Part shown: in pieces, positions 11,238-22,996 of the stretch
How the letters are laid out: each line of letters opens with the position of its first letter
How positions within the stretch are numbered: position 1 is the stretch's first letter
Origin: Rheum nobile
Lineage: Eukaryota > Streptophyta > Magnoliopsida > Caryophyllales > Polygonaceae
DNA length: 64,000 nucleotides
Assembly (NCBI GenBank): GCA_027886185.1
Contig: WOAB01000859.1
Span: forward strand, 124,001 to 188,000
Reading direction: 5' to 3'
Program-made: the position numbers and the translations under genes
Notes under the pieces: model-generated
What the model was told of the DNA's origin: nothing
Seen by the model: only the letters and a program-made list of their open reading frames with translations
The model's database searches: none

Positions 11238-12138
11238 TATGCTCTAGTGAAGCAACCTATTAGAGTGGAACGAGTGAACGATTCTAGTGTGTTGGATGTT
11301 GATGAGATGGACGGATAAAATTTAATGAAGGGATGTACAAAATAATTTAATAGAAGGCACACACTGGATTAGCTAATTTTATGAGATTCACTTTCCCCAC
11401 TTTACTCCCTCTCTCTCCACCCCGCCGATTCACTTTCCCCATTTTTCATCGTCTCTCTGTCCTTCCAAAAACCATTCACCGTCTCCCTCACTACTCTCTC
11501 TCTCCTCTCAAAAATTATTTCACCTCCATTGAAGTATCTAATCAAGCATTGATTTTCACCGCCGTTCTCTCTTGAAAAATCGTTCGTCAACTGCCCTGTA
11601 TAGGAGATCTTTCTCACCGGCGGTTTCGTCCACTTCTCACCAGGTAAACACATCTCGTTTTTGCTTTATTTTTTAACTTTTTGTTTCGATTTTGGGAATG
11701 AATTGAGTTAAGCATCGATATCCAAACAAATTAGGTCAAGATTTGGGTGTTTTGCTATTTTAATGATTCTAGGGTTTTGATTGGGATGACAATATCACAT
11801 TATAGATATATTACTATGTGATATTAATCTGTTTTAAAATTGTTATTTATTGTATTCTACTTGATATATATGCACTACATCCGGTGTTGTTATATTCAAA
11901 TTTTTGACAATGGAGGTTTCATGCTCTGAGTATTTTCGACAATGGAGGTTTCATTCACTATAATGGTGTTGATATTCATGTTGTTTGTTTTGGTGTTATA
12001 CTGATGTTGTTTGGACTGTTTGCAATTGATATTCAATTTGTTTAATGTGATATTCATACAAATGCTTTTGATATTAATGTTGTATGTACGTTTCATGCTC
12101 TAAGTAGTTGATATTCAAATTTTATATTGTGATATTCA
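11238..12138 (+). mobile_element. Mutator-like element fragment A
   Basis: The left end ATGCTCTAGTGAAGCAACC aligns with the ends of the elements at 26062 (inverted) and 31675 (inverted). It is followed by a CT-rich leader and a splice-donor-like CCAG-GTAAAC near 11642. A stretch with repeated GATATTCATG-type words (11890-12130) comes next. The right end is lost at the junction with the next repeat. The short ORFs here do not look like a transposase. Confidence 0.5.
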
Positions 12139-12512
12139 CTAGGGGTGTTCATCCGGTTCGGAACAGATTTTTTCAAAAGGTCGGATCGGAGACCGGACCG
12201 GACCTATTCGGTCCGGTCCGATCTAGGACCGTCCTTATTTTAAAATAAAAATAAAAATTAAATTCTTATTTAATATCTAAAAAAATATCTAAAAAATATT
12301 TATACTCCTAACTTATTAAATTAAGAAAAATATCTATAAAAAACATTTACACTCCTAATTTATTATTTGTTTAAAAAAAAAAATCGGTCCACCGGTCCGG
12401 ACCGGTTTTTTTCCGGGTTTGGAACGGACCGGACCCGGATTAAGGGGAAATCATGGACCGGAGACCAGACCGTAATTTCACCTGTCCGGTCCGGTTTTCC
12501 GGTCCGTGGACC
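12139..12512. mobile_element. hAT-like MITE remnant rich in GGTCCGGTCCGG
   Basis: It starts AGGGGTGTTCATCCGG, a typical end of plant hAT-type MITEs. Both arms carry inverted CCGGACCGG/CCGGTCCGG blocks around an AT-rich middle. The expected inverted right terminus is missing, so it appears truncated at about 12510. Confidence 0.4.
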
Positions 12513-13041
12513 TTCTTAATTGGCAGCGGAGGGCAAGACTGTTTTTCCTTCTCTATTATTGTAAGGCAGGCGGTATGTCTCACACGTCCTATCCGCAAGA
12601 GCGACTATAAAGAGTTGCAGTGTCACTTCATTTCTTGCTCAAATCTCTCCTTTTTTGCTCAGATTTCCTAACAGACTTGCTTCGATACTTGCTCTGGATA
12701 ATTGCTTTTATAGTTGCCTTGACTCTTGCTCTCTCCCTGTAGTTTCTTGCTTGCCCGGGTCTTTCGAACCAAACACAAACCCACTTGCTTCTTCTCCTTC
12801 CTCTTGTAGATGGCCAGGTCACGAGGTGGTCGGAGGGGCGAGATCCCCTATGAGACGGATGGTCACCGTTACTTTGCCTCCGCGAATTGTGATGCCAAGT
12901 TATGCCGTCAACAACGTGTGGAGTCTGTATGAATGTGGCTCTGAGTGCTTGTGGGTTGTTACCTCTGATTCTCCTCCTTACTCCCTTCTCAAGGAGGAGC
13001 GGGAGCACTTTTTCAAGTAGAGGTGCTTCAAGGGAGGCGGG
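12513..13041 (+). other. left remnant of the Tat 3' region, promoter-like and partly open on plus strand
   Basis: A TATAAAG box lies at 12606-12612. It is followed by a TTGCTC-rich leader and TTGTAG-ATGGCC at 12810, where an acceptor-like AG directly precedes an ATG. The frame from that ATG stops after about 40 codons. An overlapping frame (PSYAVNNVWSLYECGSECLW) runs to 13020. I recognise no domain. It may be a broken exon of the same kind of antisense gene seen at 15.8-18.1 kb. Confidence 0.3.
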
Positions 13042-14383
13042 TGACAGGTGCTAAAGTCGTGTGCCCAATCAAAGTAATATCCTTAAAAACCTACACTAGT
13101 AGAATAGGCAAGCAAGGGTCGAATCACACAGGGAAGAGTTGTCTTTCTTAATGTAAATTCGCATGCCAAAGTAACAAAGGGGGGAATTGGTTGGTTGATT
13201 GCAAGTAAACAAAGCAAAGTAAAAACAAAGGTTTGAAATCAATTGGGGAAAAGAACTTAGCCAGACAGATATCCACCATTCATTTGATTGATTGGTCCTA
13301 GATTATCTCTATTCCTTCCTATAATTATTTCTGTCCCTATTTTGAAGTAGTTACCAGTCCAACTAGTCCTGGCAATCCTTACTATCGAACGCACGAGAAA
13401 CTATCAAGATTTAGAACAATAGCAGCAAGGAGCATAAGAATTAACCAGGATACATGCAATACCACAACTCGCAGCATTTAACACATAATCAATTCTCTTT
13501 CATAATAAACTACTCCAACTAGTCCTAGAATATCATGGTTGCTACACAAGATAAGGGATTTCAACTCGAAATATCCAAACCCTAGCAATAGACAATTACT
13601 AATATCAACTAGGTGATCAATCCAGTGAAATCAATAAGAATCAATAGGAATAAGCTCAAGAGAAAAGATATAATCCAAAGGAATAGGAATATATTTATAA
13701 CCTCACAATCATATATCAAATGAAGGCTTCAATTGTCGGACTAAGCAAAGGGTGCTTAGTTCTTCATAACTCAAAGGGAAAAAAATACTGAATTCTAAAC
13801 GATAACTGAACGACTGAAAAGTGGCTGCCAGGTCTAGGTTAAATAACCTAGCAAAACCCTAATGCTAAAGATAGCTAACATAATCTCAAAAGGAAATAAA
13901 GTAAAGTAACGAAATAAAGAAATAAAAGAAAAAGGGAAAATAAAACAATCTTCGGACGAAGTCTCGTGCGCCTCTGATGGGATTTCCGCGACCACGGAAA
14001 AAGCTTCCGCGATCGCGGAAATTATAATTTTCTTCTCGTTGCTCTCGGCTTTTTCGCGACCGCGCCCGCTAGACTTCCGCGACCGCAGATCTTCAGGTTT
14101 CCACTTCTCGCTCCGTCTTCGTTCCGCGACCGCGGCGGTGAGTTCTGCGACTGTGGAAAACTTTATGTGGCAGTCTTCCAACTTCTTCTTCAACTCTTCC
14201 TTCGTCTTCTCTTGTGGTTTTCTTCTCATCTTCTTAATATCTTCATTTAAGCTTCTCCAAACCACCATATCTGTACTTTTACTTCTCAACTCCAATCTCT
14301 ACAATACGCTCTAAACATCTCCAAATGGTATCCAAAACACAGGTAGCAACTCCTAGTTAAACACCACAAAGTAGCGCTGATCA
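13042..14383 (-). repeat. solo LTR (Athila-like style) with GCGGG target duplication
   Basis: A 1342-bp LTR from TGACAGGTGC to GCGCTGATCA, flanked by GCGGG at 13037-13041 and 14384-14388. Read on the minus strand it has a stem-loop cluster (14158-13983), a TTATTTAA box (13846-13839) and the GGGTCGAA end motif shared by the Athila-type LTRs here. The short ORFs inside are non-coding LTR. Confidence 0.9.
13983..14158 (-). repeat. GC-rich stem-loop cluster in solo LTR
   Basis: TTTCCG-CGACCA-CGGAAA (13983-14000), TTCCGC-GATC-GCGGAA (14005-14020) and four weaker CCGCGACCGC copies to 14158. The stem arms TTCCGC/GCGGAA differ from those of the other families but remain complementary. Confidence 0.75.
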
Positions 14384-15380
14384 GCGGGTTGCGGACGACG
14401 TCCCTTAGGACGCTCTTGGCTTTAGGGTGCCGCGACCGTCTAGGTGAGAAGGAGAAATCATCTTCTTTCCCAGTGGGTGTAGGGCGAAGTGGAGCAGGGG
14501 TCGTGAGGGCAGTGTTTTGCTTCCCTGCGGATGGAAGGGCCCTTCTTCGCTATGTCGGTCTTCAGGCCGTGGTGCGCGAGGTGGTGGTGGTGTTTGAGGT
14601 CGAGGGCGGGGGGAGCTTGCCAATGGTGTTGCGCAGCTGGCGAGGAGAAGATGCTTTCTTACAGACCTCCCAATCGGAGGGAGTCAAGCTGGCCTGCTTC
14701 TCCTTCTCCAAGGGATCCCTTCGCATTTTTTCCTCCGCAGGTTTTGCCAACTCCTTGGGCTTGGGGTGGAGCCTGAGGGAACGTGGGTCATGTTCACGTT
14801 CACCCCGAATCCCCAGGCTCATAGCTTCCGTGCGGACCTCGGAGCTCGCGGCTGGTGACGGTGCTCGCCTTCCTTCTCGTCCTCGATTTCCTTCTTTGCT
14901 AGATTCTTTCTTCTACACTTGCGGCCGGAGTGGGCTTGCTACTTGTAGTCTCTCTTGTAACCTTGATTGACATGAATAATGAATGCATTTTTTGCTTACT
15001 TGCTCGTCCTTGTGTTTATTGCTTGCTTTTCCTTGTTCGCGTTCGTACTGTTTTTTTCCTTTCCGATATCTTGCTGATGGGTTGCAGGCTACGCCCGTGA
15101 GTGTTGCGATCTTGCCTCGTGTGGTGTAACTTTTGACCTTCGCTTCATCGTTGTTCCTTTGTCCGCGGGCAGATTTTCGGGGCCCAAAAGGTTGCTTCAA
15201 ACCTTCCTAAGTCATGCTTGCCGATTCATGCTTGCTAATGTCTACCCGACCTTCCTTTTGTCCGCAGACAGGTTATCGGGTCCATAATGGCAGTTTGAAT
15301 GTCGCTTGAACGGTTTCCAAAGCGGTTGATTTGTGACAGTTTCTCTGCTCCCATAATCATAACTGTCCCATCACATCACT
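14384..15380. other. Tat 3' region, no gene assigned
   Basis: GC-rich up to about 14970, with open frames on both strands that I cannot tie to a family. A TTGCTT-rich stretch follows. A phrase containing TTTGTCCGCGGGCAGATTTTCGGG recurs imperfectly about 90 bp later (15156 and 15258), suggesting two units of a tandem repeat. Confidence 0.35.
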
Positions 15381-15388
15381 TATATAAA
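15381..15388 (+). promoter_or_regulatory. TATA box upstream of the antisense gene
   Basis: TATATAAA in a good core-promoter context, followed by a CT-rich leader. A splice-donor-like GGTAG-GTAAGC lies near 15524 and the ATG at 15788. It is directed opposite to the Tat polyprotein. Confidence 0.4.
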
Positions 15389-15787
15389 TGGGGCCTCCGG
15401 CCTTTCCCCGGCGTGTTGCTTCTCCTTTCTCGCTCTCTTCTTTACTTTGCCATTTCCGTTCTCCTTGCTCGAGCTTCTGTGGGAGGTACATGGTGGACCA
15501 AGGCTCCTTGTTTTAATTGGGTAGGTAAGCAGTCATCTTTCGCCTTTTCTTCCCTTCTTATTTTTTGCGTTTTTTCCTTCGTTTGTCAATCGAGAGAAAG
15601 AAAAACCTAGCTTAGAGAAAAAATGACATTGCCAGTAGTGTTCCGCTGTCATCGCTTCATTTCTCTTTGTGTCTTCGGAGATCTCCTCACTTTTTCATTT
15701 TCATACCGGCAACCTTGCTCGAGGTTTTCTCTGCGCGCTTCTCCTCGAATCGGTTTTCCATTACTCCCAAAAGTCCCCACTTCTAGA

Positions 15788-18113
15788 TATGTCTTTGAGT
15801 TCTAGCGACAAGGACGACCACCCGATCGAGCCTGGTGGTCGGAGAGTCCCGGTGTAAGATGTCCGAGGCGGCCGAGTGTCAGATGGTGGATCCTCGGGCG
15901 GTTGTGTCCCGGGTGACAAAACTTCAGACAATGGAGCCGCGTACAGAGGAGCCCCAAGCTCAGGAGCCGCGCGTGGTAGAGCCCCTGGTGGTGGAGGCGT
16001 GATCGAAGGTCGGGCAAGGTGTCGGCAATGGGTCCTCGGCTTCCTTAGGGCCGTCGTCGGGTGAGTCGGCTTCTAGCGGGGTGGTCGGGAGGCGGTGGTA
16101 GGGTCATTCCCCCCATCTTGCCTGGGAGGGTCAAGTGGGTCCGAATCGAGGGTGACGAGGATTTCAGGGGCATGCGCTCGCCAAAACAGCCATTGTTCTA
16201 AGTTGACCTTCACGGACCTCCAGGTGATCTGGAAAGAATACGACTTTCCTCCTGTCATCTCACTTGCATTGCTGCTTCCCAGAAGACGTTCCTTGTATGC
16301 GTACCCCAACACGGTGGCGATGAACTTGGAGGATTTGAAGGCCGGCTTACGCTATCCCGCTCACGGCCTAGTGCTCGCATTTCTAAGGGGTACGGGGATC
16401 ACACCGATCTAATTGTACCCAAATACGTTGAGGTGGATATTCGCCTTCCTAGTGAAGTTCCACGAGATGGGGGTCCGCCCTACCTTTCAGCGATTTGTCA
16501 CTCTTTTCACAGCCTGGATTTTCAACGCCGTCTACTTTACTCTAAAGATGGAGGCCGATAGTAGGATGGTTCTCCCCTCCAATGTCAAGGACTAGGAGGC
16601 GAAGTGGTTTCTTGTCGTGAGTGACAATGTCGACAGCCTTGGGGTGACGAATGCCCCCATGAAGGGGTCTAAACTGAATCGCTCGAATTGCCCTACCCGT
16701 GGACTTCGGGAAGGAGTTTGTTGATCTATTCGCTGGCCATTCTAAAGAGTTGGTCAAATGTACCTACTTCTAACTCTTGAGAAGATGACTGCTACGGGGT
16801 TATTTACTCAGTGAGCCAACCCTAATGACCGTGAAGGGGTAGGAGCTCCCATGCTGCTTCGCGACCCTAGTGATGGCTAGTTGTTGTGCCTTTTTTTCAT
16901 TTCTTTCTAGTGCCCTAATGCTTCTTGCCTTTCTCTCTTGTTGTATTACAGGCAACATGATGGGCCCAGACAACTTCGAGAGCATAGGCGAGACGGATGG
17001 TGGCTTCGGGGGAGTGCATGGACAACATGCTGATCAAGGGGCAAGGTCCAGCCTTAGCCTGGGGTATGAGGATGGAGCCGGTGATCAGGTCACGGGGCCG
17101 GGTGGTGTGTGGGTCGATGTGCAGGACCCACAAACTCTGGCGTGTACTCTCGAGAGGAACCTTGTTGGGGGGGAGGGTGCCATAGGGCAAGCGTCGGTCG
17201 CGGGACTGTTTGCACCGCCTGCATAGTTTTTCAATCTGGAGACTCCGCCGGGAGGCGTGGAATCCAGTTCTTGTGGCCCGCATGATCCGGCATCCCTGTT
17301 GAGTAGCTTGTCGTCCCTCCCCATGCTTCCTACCAACGAAGTGATCAATGTCCTTCAGATGTTGTCGGCTTCCTGCTGGGTGCGGGCCTACGTGAGGGCG
17401 CTTTCACTTAAGGACAAGGGCATCGACTCGGTGTTGGGCACATCCTGGCTTACGGTATGTTTCCTTTTCTCCTTCCTCTTTCCTTCCTTGTCGAGCGGCG
17501 CATAGGGTATTGTTTGGGTGACTTTGTTTCTTGTCTATGGCTTTCTATAAGCGGGGCTCATGCTCGGGGAGCGTTACCAACATGCCCATGCTTTGCGGGA
17601 ATCTATGAGGCAGGTGGAGGAGATGGCGCAGCGCGCGGAGGAGTTAGGGAGACAAGCCGAGGAGCGCGCTAGGCATGCCGAGGATCAACTGCATCAGGCC
17701 AGGCGTAGGCTGAGGAAGTAGAGCAGGAAGTCGCCAGGCTCAACCGAGAGGCCAAAGAGGCTAGGTTGGAGCTTTCCCATCTGGGCCAGGAGCGTTCACG
17801 GCTTCTCTCGGAACTTGAGAGCTCGAGGGTCACCATTGCTAGCTTCGCCGATCAAAGGTATGCGATCCGAGAAGAGGCGGTGAATGAGTTTACGAAGGGG
17901 CCACGTTACAATCGAAGATGTGCGCACTTCTCACGCCATGTGCGCGGGGCCGGGGGTCAAGACATCGTGAACCAGATGGATCTTCATGCGGGCGTGACTC
18001 CTATTGTTTTCAACCCGTGTGCCCAACCAGTAAAGCCAAAGAGGGCTGAGCTTTACTGGCCTCCCACAGTTGGTCAGGTGGTGGAAGACCATCCCGACGT
18101 TTTGGAAGCATAG
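15788..18113 (+). pseudogene. Tat antisense gene: putative gypsy-type transposon domain plus coiled coil
   Basis: The chosen start is MSLSSSDKDD at 15788. A Glu/Pro-rich linker follows (MEPRTEEPQAQEPRVVEP). At 16223-16640 there is a domain that fits the plant putative gypsy-type transposon family (Pfam PF04195, by recall). Its phrases include YDFPPVISLALLLPRR, YPNTVAMNLEDLKAGLRYP, LRWIFAFLVKFHEMGVRPTF and PSNVKD-EAKWFLVVSDN. An acceptor-like TTACAG precedes exon-like sequence at 16955, and a donor GTATGT lies at 17456. The C-terminal part is a long charged coiled coil (QVEEMAQRAEELGRQAEERA, then LSHLGQERSRLLSELESSRV). In-frame stops at 16410-16412 and 16593-16595 and a frame slip near 17720 break it. 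It is transcribed opposite to the Tat polyprotein. The function is unknown; family members are known only as transposon-borne proteins. Confidence 0.6.
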
Positions 18114-18686
18114 GGTGTGTCTACTCTTTTCGAGGGGTCGATATTGCCTAGGAGACACTGAGGCACAAAGAGGGATCACGACGCGTTTGCCTCACCATCT
18201 GTTTTTCCGGGGAGCGTTTCGCACCAGGCCGTTACTCTCTTCGCGGTGGCATGGGGGAGATTGCCGCTCGGCTTCGACTTCGTGTTGTCGGACCCGCCGA
18301 GTAGTCAGGCACACAACGACTAGCTTTATGACAGAATGATAGCCGATGCTTCGAAGGAAGGGGGCCGCCAAGGTGCCGTAGACCCTGAGTTGTCGGGCGT
18401 CGATCACTAAGCCTTGGTCGGGTGGCTATTCCCGCTTGCTTTTCTCCTCTTTATATTTTATTGGTTCTCGTGACAAATAGACAGTTTTTTGAACAATTAC
18501 GTTTTTTTATGGATGAACATTTATTGTAACCCTCGGGCTGCGGGCATTATTGGTCAACCGCTTGCTATATATTGACCTCTTTCTTGCTCACTTTGCATTG
18601 CTCGCCTTACTTGTGTGCTTCTACTTTCCTTCCCCAGCACTTCTTGTGTTTGTCTTGCTCTTTGTTTTTTTTATAACTCGTAGCAG

Positions 18687-19085
18687 ATGGACCATCCTCC
18701 CGGTTTTCCTCCCTTGCCGGATAGTTATGCTGTGGAGAATCCTTAGACCGTGGTGGTGGTAAGGGTTTACTGGAGAGGGCATCTGGCTAGGCGTCGGGGA
18801 GATTGGGCCGTGGCTGCCTCTCATCGCTACATCAGCGGGCGTCGACGGAGATATACGTTGCTCACCACCAGTTTCACTCTCGACACCATTTTTTACTTGG
18901 CAGATGTTGGAGAGCCCAACTACATTGTTCGAGAGGTTCATTATTTCCCTTACTCGGCAAGGTTTCCTCATGTTCTTCACCGGGTAGAAGGACAGTCGGA
19001 TGCCGACGTGCTCTACACCCTTAGTCGCCGTGAATCGGTGTCGTTATACGTTGTGGGGGATCAATTGGTGCCTCTGGGCTTATAG
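18687..19085 (+). pseudogene. unidentified 132-codon frame in the Tat 3' region
   Basis: ATG at 18687 directly follows a pyrimidine tract and GTAGCAG, a likely splice acceptor. The frame MDHPPGFPPLPDSYAVENP runs to 19085 with one TAG at 18744-18746. The later part (ASHRYISGRRRRYTLLTTSF, LADVGEPNYIVREVHYFPYS, HRVEGQSDADVLYTLSRRES) has the composition of a real protein. I do not recognise the family. It lies on the same strand as the antisense gene and could be its last exon or a separate small gene. Confidence 0.35.
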
Positions 19086-20009
19086 GGCTTCTTCGCGACT
19101 CACGTTGCCATGTTGTACGGGGGCCGCAATTCACGATGCCAGCTTATGTATCCTGACATGTACAGCTGGTCCAACTTTTCTTTTGGCTCCTCCACGATCG
19201 GGTTAGGGGCATCCCTTGACTGTCCCCGTGAGGGGGAAGGGCTTTCTAGATTTACTTTTTTAGGCTTAGTAGCTCTCGGCCGGGTGTGCCTCTTGTACCA
19301 TACTTTTTGTAACGACTTGCTCTCTTCTGTCAATGAATAAAGTGCTTTGTTGTTGCTCTTTTTCTCGTCCTTGTTTTTTTTTATTTCCTTTACTTTTGTC
19401 GGGCTACTCCCATCCCCCTGGCCCAGGGGCTTTTCTTGAGTGCACTGCGCCAAGGGAAGCTCGCAGGGCAAATAGAGTAGCCGACCCCTCTTTTTATTGC
19501 TAGAAATAGAGGGTCCATGCATGCTTTTGCTTTATGACTTCAACATTGCTTTGTGGTTGATCCCCTTTCTCTCTTGCTCAAGTCTGTCTGTGGCGATTGT
19601 CTTGTTGTATATTTTGGGTCAGTATCGGCTCCTCGAAGGCATCCCACTTTGTGGGCCTCAGGGTGATTTTCCTCCTCGTTGGCCTCTTCCCTAAGCCGCG
19701 TTTATCTTTGCTCCACGATTCAGGCATTTCCGTTAATTTCCTTGACTTTCTGTTGTACCCGGCTTTGTGGTCTTCGTGCCTTCTTCACTTTCTTGCTTTG
19801 TGGTGCTTATATGACTCCTCGGCTTTGGTGCTCCCGCCACTCTCTTGCTTCGTTATATTTTCCGCTACATTGTTGCTTTGCCCTGAGCCATGTTGCCATG
19901 AGTATTTGCTTTAATCTCTCTGTCTTGCTCTTGCCGATCCGGAATTGCTCTTTGCTTTTTCCGCGGACTAATCATGCACATTTATTGCTTTAGTTATTTT
20001 AATATTGCT
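19086..20009. other. TTGCTT-rich Tat 3' region, no gene seen
   Basis: Pyrimidine-rich plus strand with many TTGCT/CTTGCTC words. Frames here translate as Leu/Phe/Cys-rich sequence and look non-coding. Confidence 0.5.
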
Positions 20010-20560
20010 TTCGCCCCTTCTCGGGTCAAATGTTGCTTAGTATTGCTTTAGCCCCTCTATGGGCCTGATATTGTTTTAGTATTGTCTGGTGTTGCTTAGA
20101 ATTGCTCTCTCCCCTTCCCAGGCCCAATATTGCTTAGTATTGCTCGGTGTTGCTAGTATTGCTCTCGCCCCTTCCCGGGCCCAATATTGCTTAGTATTGC
20201 TCTGTGTAGCTAGCATTGCTCTTACCCCTTCTCGGACCCAATATTGCTTAGAATTGTTCTCGCCCCTTCCCAGGCCCAATATTGCTTAGTGTTGCTTGGT
20301 GTTGCTTAGTATTGCTCTCGTCCCTTCCCGGGCCCAATATTGCTTAGTATTGCTCGGTGTTGCATAGTATTGCTTTCGCCCCTCTCTAGGCCTTACATTG
20401 CTTAGTATTGCTTAAAATTGCTTTCACCCCTCCCCGGGCCTTGCATTGCTTAGTATTGTTCTCGCCCCTCTCTGGGCCCAATATTGCTTGATATTGCTCA
20501 AAAATTACTTTCGCCCCTTCCCGGGCCTTGCGTTGCTTAGTATTGCTCATAAATTGCCTT
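20010..20560. repeat. ~60-bp minisatellite in Tat 3' region
   Basis: About nine tandem units built on TTGCTTAGTATTGCTC, then CGCCCCTTCCCGGGCC and CAATATTGC, with unit length about 55-62 bp. Variants differ by point changes and small gaps. It lies between the integrase end and the antisense gene, the place where Tat elements are known to generate satellite-like repeats. Confidence 0.85.
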
Positions 20561-20710
20561 CTTGACTCGCTCCGATGTTGCTTTACATTCGTGGGGCTTT
20601 AATGAAAAAAGGTATAGCTACTAACTGGCCTTGTCGGTGCTTACATTACATATGTTGTTAGAGCCTACATGGGTGTTGCTCTTTTTTGGGCGCCCTCGCC
20701 GCTTTCTTTT

Positions 20711-20990
20711 TTACGGGAAATACTTCTTCAATTGCAAGACGTTCCACGTGTTTGGTATATGGTTGTTGTTCTCCCTCTTTAGCTTGTATGCTCCCTCAGC
20801 CACTTGGTGCGAGATGATGTACGGGCCTTCCCACCTCAGGTCAAGCTTGCCACCCTCCGTTCTCCTGAGGACCAGGTCCCCATTTTTGAAGCATCGGGGT
20901 ATGACTCTCTTGTTGTAATGTGCGGCAATCCTTTTCTTGTACTCTGCCTCGCGGATTTTGGCCATTTCTCGCACCTCTTCCCTTAATTAC
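20711..20990 (-). pseudogene. integrase C-terminus of the Tat-type polyprotein
   Basis: The frame reads EEVREMAKIREAEYKKRIAA, then VIPRCFKNGDLVLRRTEGGK, LRWEGPYIISHQVAEGAYKL and ends TWNVLQLKKYFP. This matches the C-terminal end of Tat/Ogre-type integrases (KVGDLVLR, WEGPY, NGAYRL, TWN-LRKYYP). A TAA three codons upstream of EEV, and the insertion beginning at about 20997, remove the catalytic core. Only the end of the polyprotein is left. Confidence 0.75.
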
Positions 20991-21343
20991 TGTAACGCCT
21001 CGCTTTTCTTTGGTTTATTCGGCCAAGTTTCGGGGTCGAAACTTTTTGTAAGGGAGAGGTGATGTAATACCCCTCATTTTAGTAAAGAGTATTTTGGTAA
21101 GTTTTCCAAACACTCGTATTGTAGTCGAATTATTTTCAGAGAAGTTCAGACTTTCTGTTAAATACTTGATCTCCGTAATAATTCCCTGAGTTGAACAAAA
21201 TACATTCGACGTATTTTTGGGGTTTAGAATAATTGTTCGGGTACGAATATATTTAACCCGGGGTTAAAACCCATACCATAATTCTCCCCGGTCAAAAGTG
21301 GGCTTCTCGGTCAAAGAATGGGCAAAAGGCACAAAAATTGCCT

Positions 21344-21440
21344 TGACCGCACCCGCGGTTATACCCACCGCACCCAGCGGTCAGGAATTGGTTGCCACCG
21401 CACCCCGCGGTAAGACCCACCGCACCCGCGCCGTCATGAT
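21344..21440 (+). repeat. GC-rich stem-loop cluster in Tekay LTR U3
   Basis: TGACCGC-ACCC-GCGGTTA (21344-21361, one G:T), CACCGC-ACCCA-GCGGT, CACCGC-ACCCC-GCGGT and a final degenerate copy. Another copy lies downstream of the TATA box near 21800. The TATAAAAG box is at 21536-21543, about 100 bp from the cluster. Confidence 0.75.
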
Positions 21441-21535
21441 TTCTTTTCTGCTCCGCCGAACGTCGCCTGAGCTACTTGCCGTTTAGGTCGGATTTGAGGC
21501 GATGGGGAGGTTCCAGTTGGGCTCCTTGCTTGGCC

Positions 21536-21543
21536 TATAAAAG
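21536..21543 (+). promoter_or_regulatory. LTR TATA box
   Basis: TATAAAAG in GGCCTATAAAAGGAGG, identical in context to the minus-strand copy at 7050-7057. Confidence 0.6.
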
Positions 21544-22996
21544 GAGGAGGCTTGGAGGAGGAAGACATCTCCAATCTCTCTCTCTCCAATCTCTCTCTCT
21601 CGTTCCATTGTTGCCGGAGTTGCAAACTTTCGCCGGTGTTCTTCAAGGTCGTCGCCGGAGCTACCAAAGGAAGATGAGGTGCTCTCAAGGTGGTGCTTGG
21701 GTGGTCCAGGGAATCCAGAAGTCGGAGCCACCACGAGTCGAGCCCCCATCGTCTTCCCCGGTGAGTTGTCGTCATCGTCGTCTCGCCTCTGTAGCTTTGC
21801 CGCACCCGCGGTGGGCCTTGGCGTGTGTGGTTGTGGCTTGGGCTTTGTGATCTCGTTTGGGACTTTCGTTCCTTCAATTTCGTTCGTTTTTCTTTAGATT
21901 CGTACTATTTATTGTCGAATCTAACTTAGGGTTTCGTTATGGGTCGTTCCGTAGGAAATCATAATCTGAGTTTTTCCTCGGTTCGGACCCGGAAACCTGT
22001 TGTCTCGAGCTTCGTTGAGCTTCGTCTAAATCTAAGGCAAGTGGCGGTTCGCTCTTGCTTATCATTCCATATTTATATTGATTATCAATTGTTTAATTGT
22101 TAATTAATTTGGGACGAATATTGTTTTCGTCTGGGAACAGTTTTGATAACCGTATGTGATTTAAAAAGAGATATTATAATAGGTTGTATATATTGGTAGA
22201 AACAACGCTATTATATATATATGATTGAAATACATATATTATAATAAGTTGTATATATTGCTAGAAACAATGCTATTATATCTGTTATTGGCCTCGATGG
22301 CTTTGATGTGAATTATGGCTCTTATGTTTTAACTGTTTAGTTAGAATGAGTATTCGTAGGAACACTATGTACCTTGCGAGGTTTAGTGGTTTCTTGATAA
22401 TGGTGCTAGGAGGATTTTCCCTAGTATCTTCGGTCATGACCTTACCCTTACTCAGGGTATGTGGACACAGTTGGTGCCGCCATTTGGGATGTATTCCCTG
22501 GGATGTATTCCCTTTGATATCTCTTGTGAGGAGATCCGATATCTCTTGTGAAGAGATCTTAAAAGCTTATAACGTAAAATGTACGTTTTGGAATTAAATA
22601 AGATAAGTGCTTTAGTGCACATAATTAATGAACCTTGGGCGAGAAGTACAATGTGGAAACTCGTCTGGGCTTCGATTAGAGTAAGTCCACCTTCCGAATC
22701 TGAATTCGCATTATGCGGTGAGGTTGGTCGTAGACCCAAATAGTCAAGTCGCTTTTAAACGTTTGCGTGAAACTTTAATGTTCCCAAACATTGTCATACT
22801 TTCCGATAAGACCCAATTCGTTGGAGTCTTCTCTTCATATGTTTCCTTAAGACTCATTCTTTCAAAGTCCTTTCTCTTGATCATACATTTTCGTATATTT
22901 CAGTAGGAGTATGGTGGTTGACTATCGTCATCGACTTTTATTCGAGAAGCGATGAGTCTAACCTAATACGACTACTTAGAACCTTTCTGTTTTACC

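Larger units (their letters stand above)
20997..22996 (+). mobile_element. Tekay-like 3' end: PPT and truncated LTR, plus orientation
   Basis: A 66-bp internal remnant (CGGGGTCGAAACTTTTTG) and a purine tract AAGGGAGAGG precede an LTR start TGTAATACCCC at 21063. The same order is seen, inverted, at 38240-38203. The LTR runs 1934 bp and breaks off at 22996, where the sequence corresponds to about 5650 of the other copy, so about 440 bp of its end are missing. It lies inside the Tat polyprotein. Confidence 0.75.

Noticed and set aside
14389..14970. 193-codon plus-strand frame as a host gene
   Set aside because: Both strands are open in several frames here because the DNA is GC-rich. There is no recognisable domain and the region belongs to the Tat 3' part.
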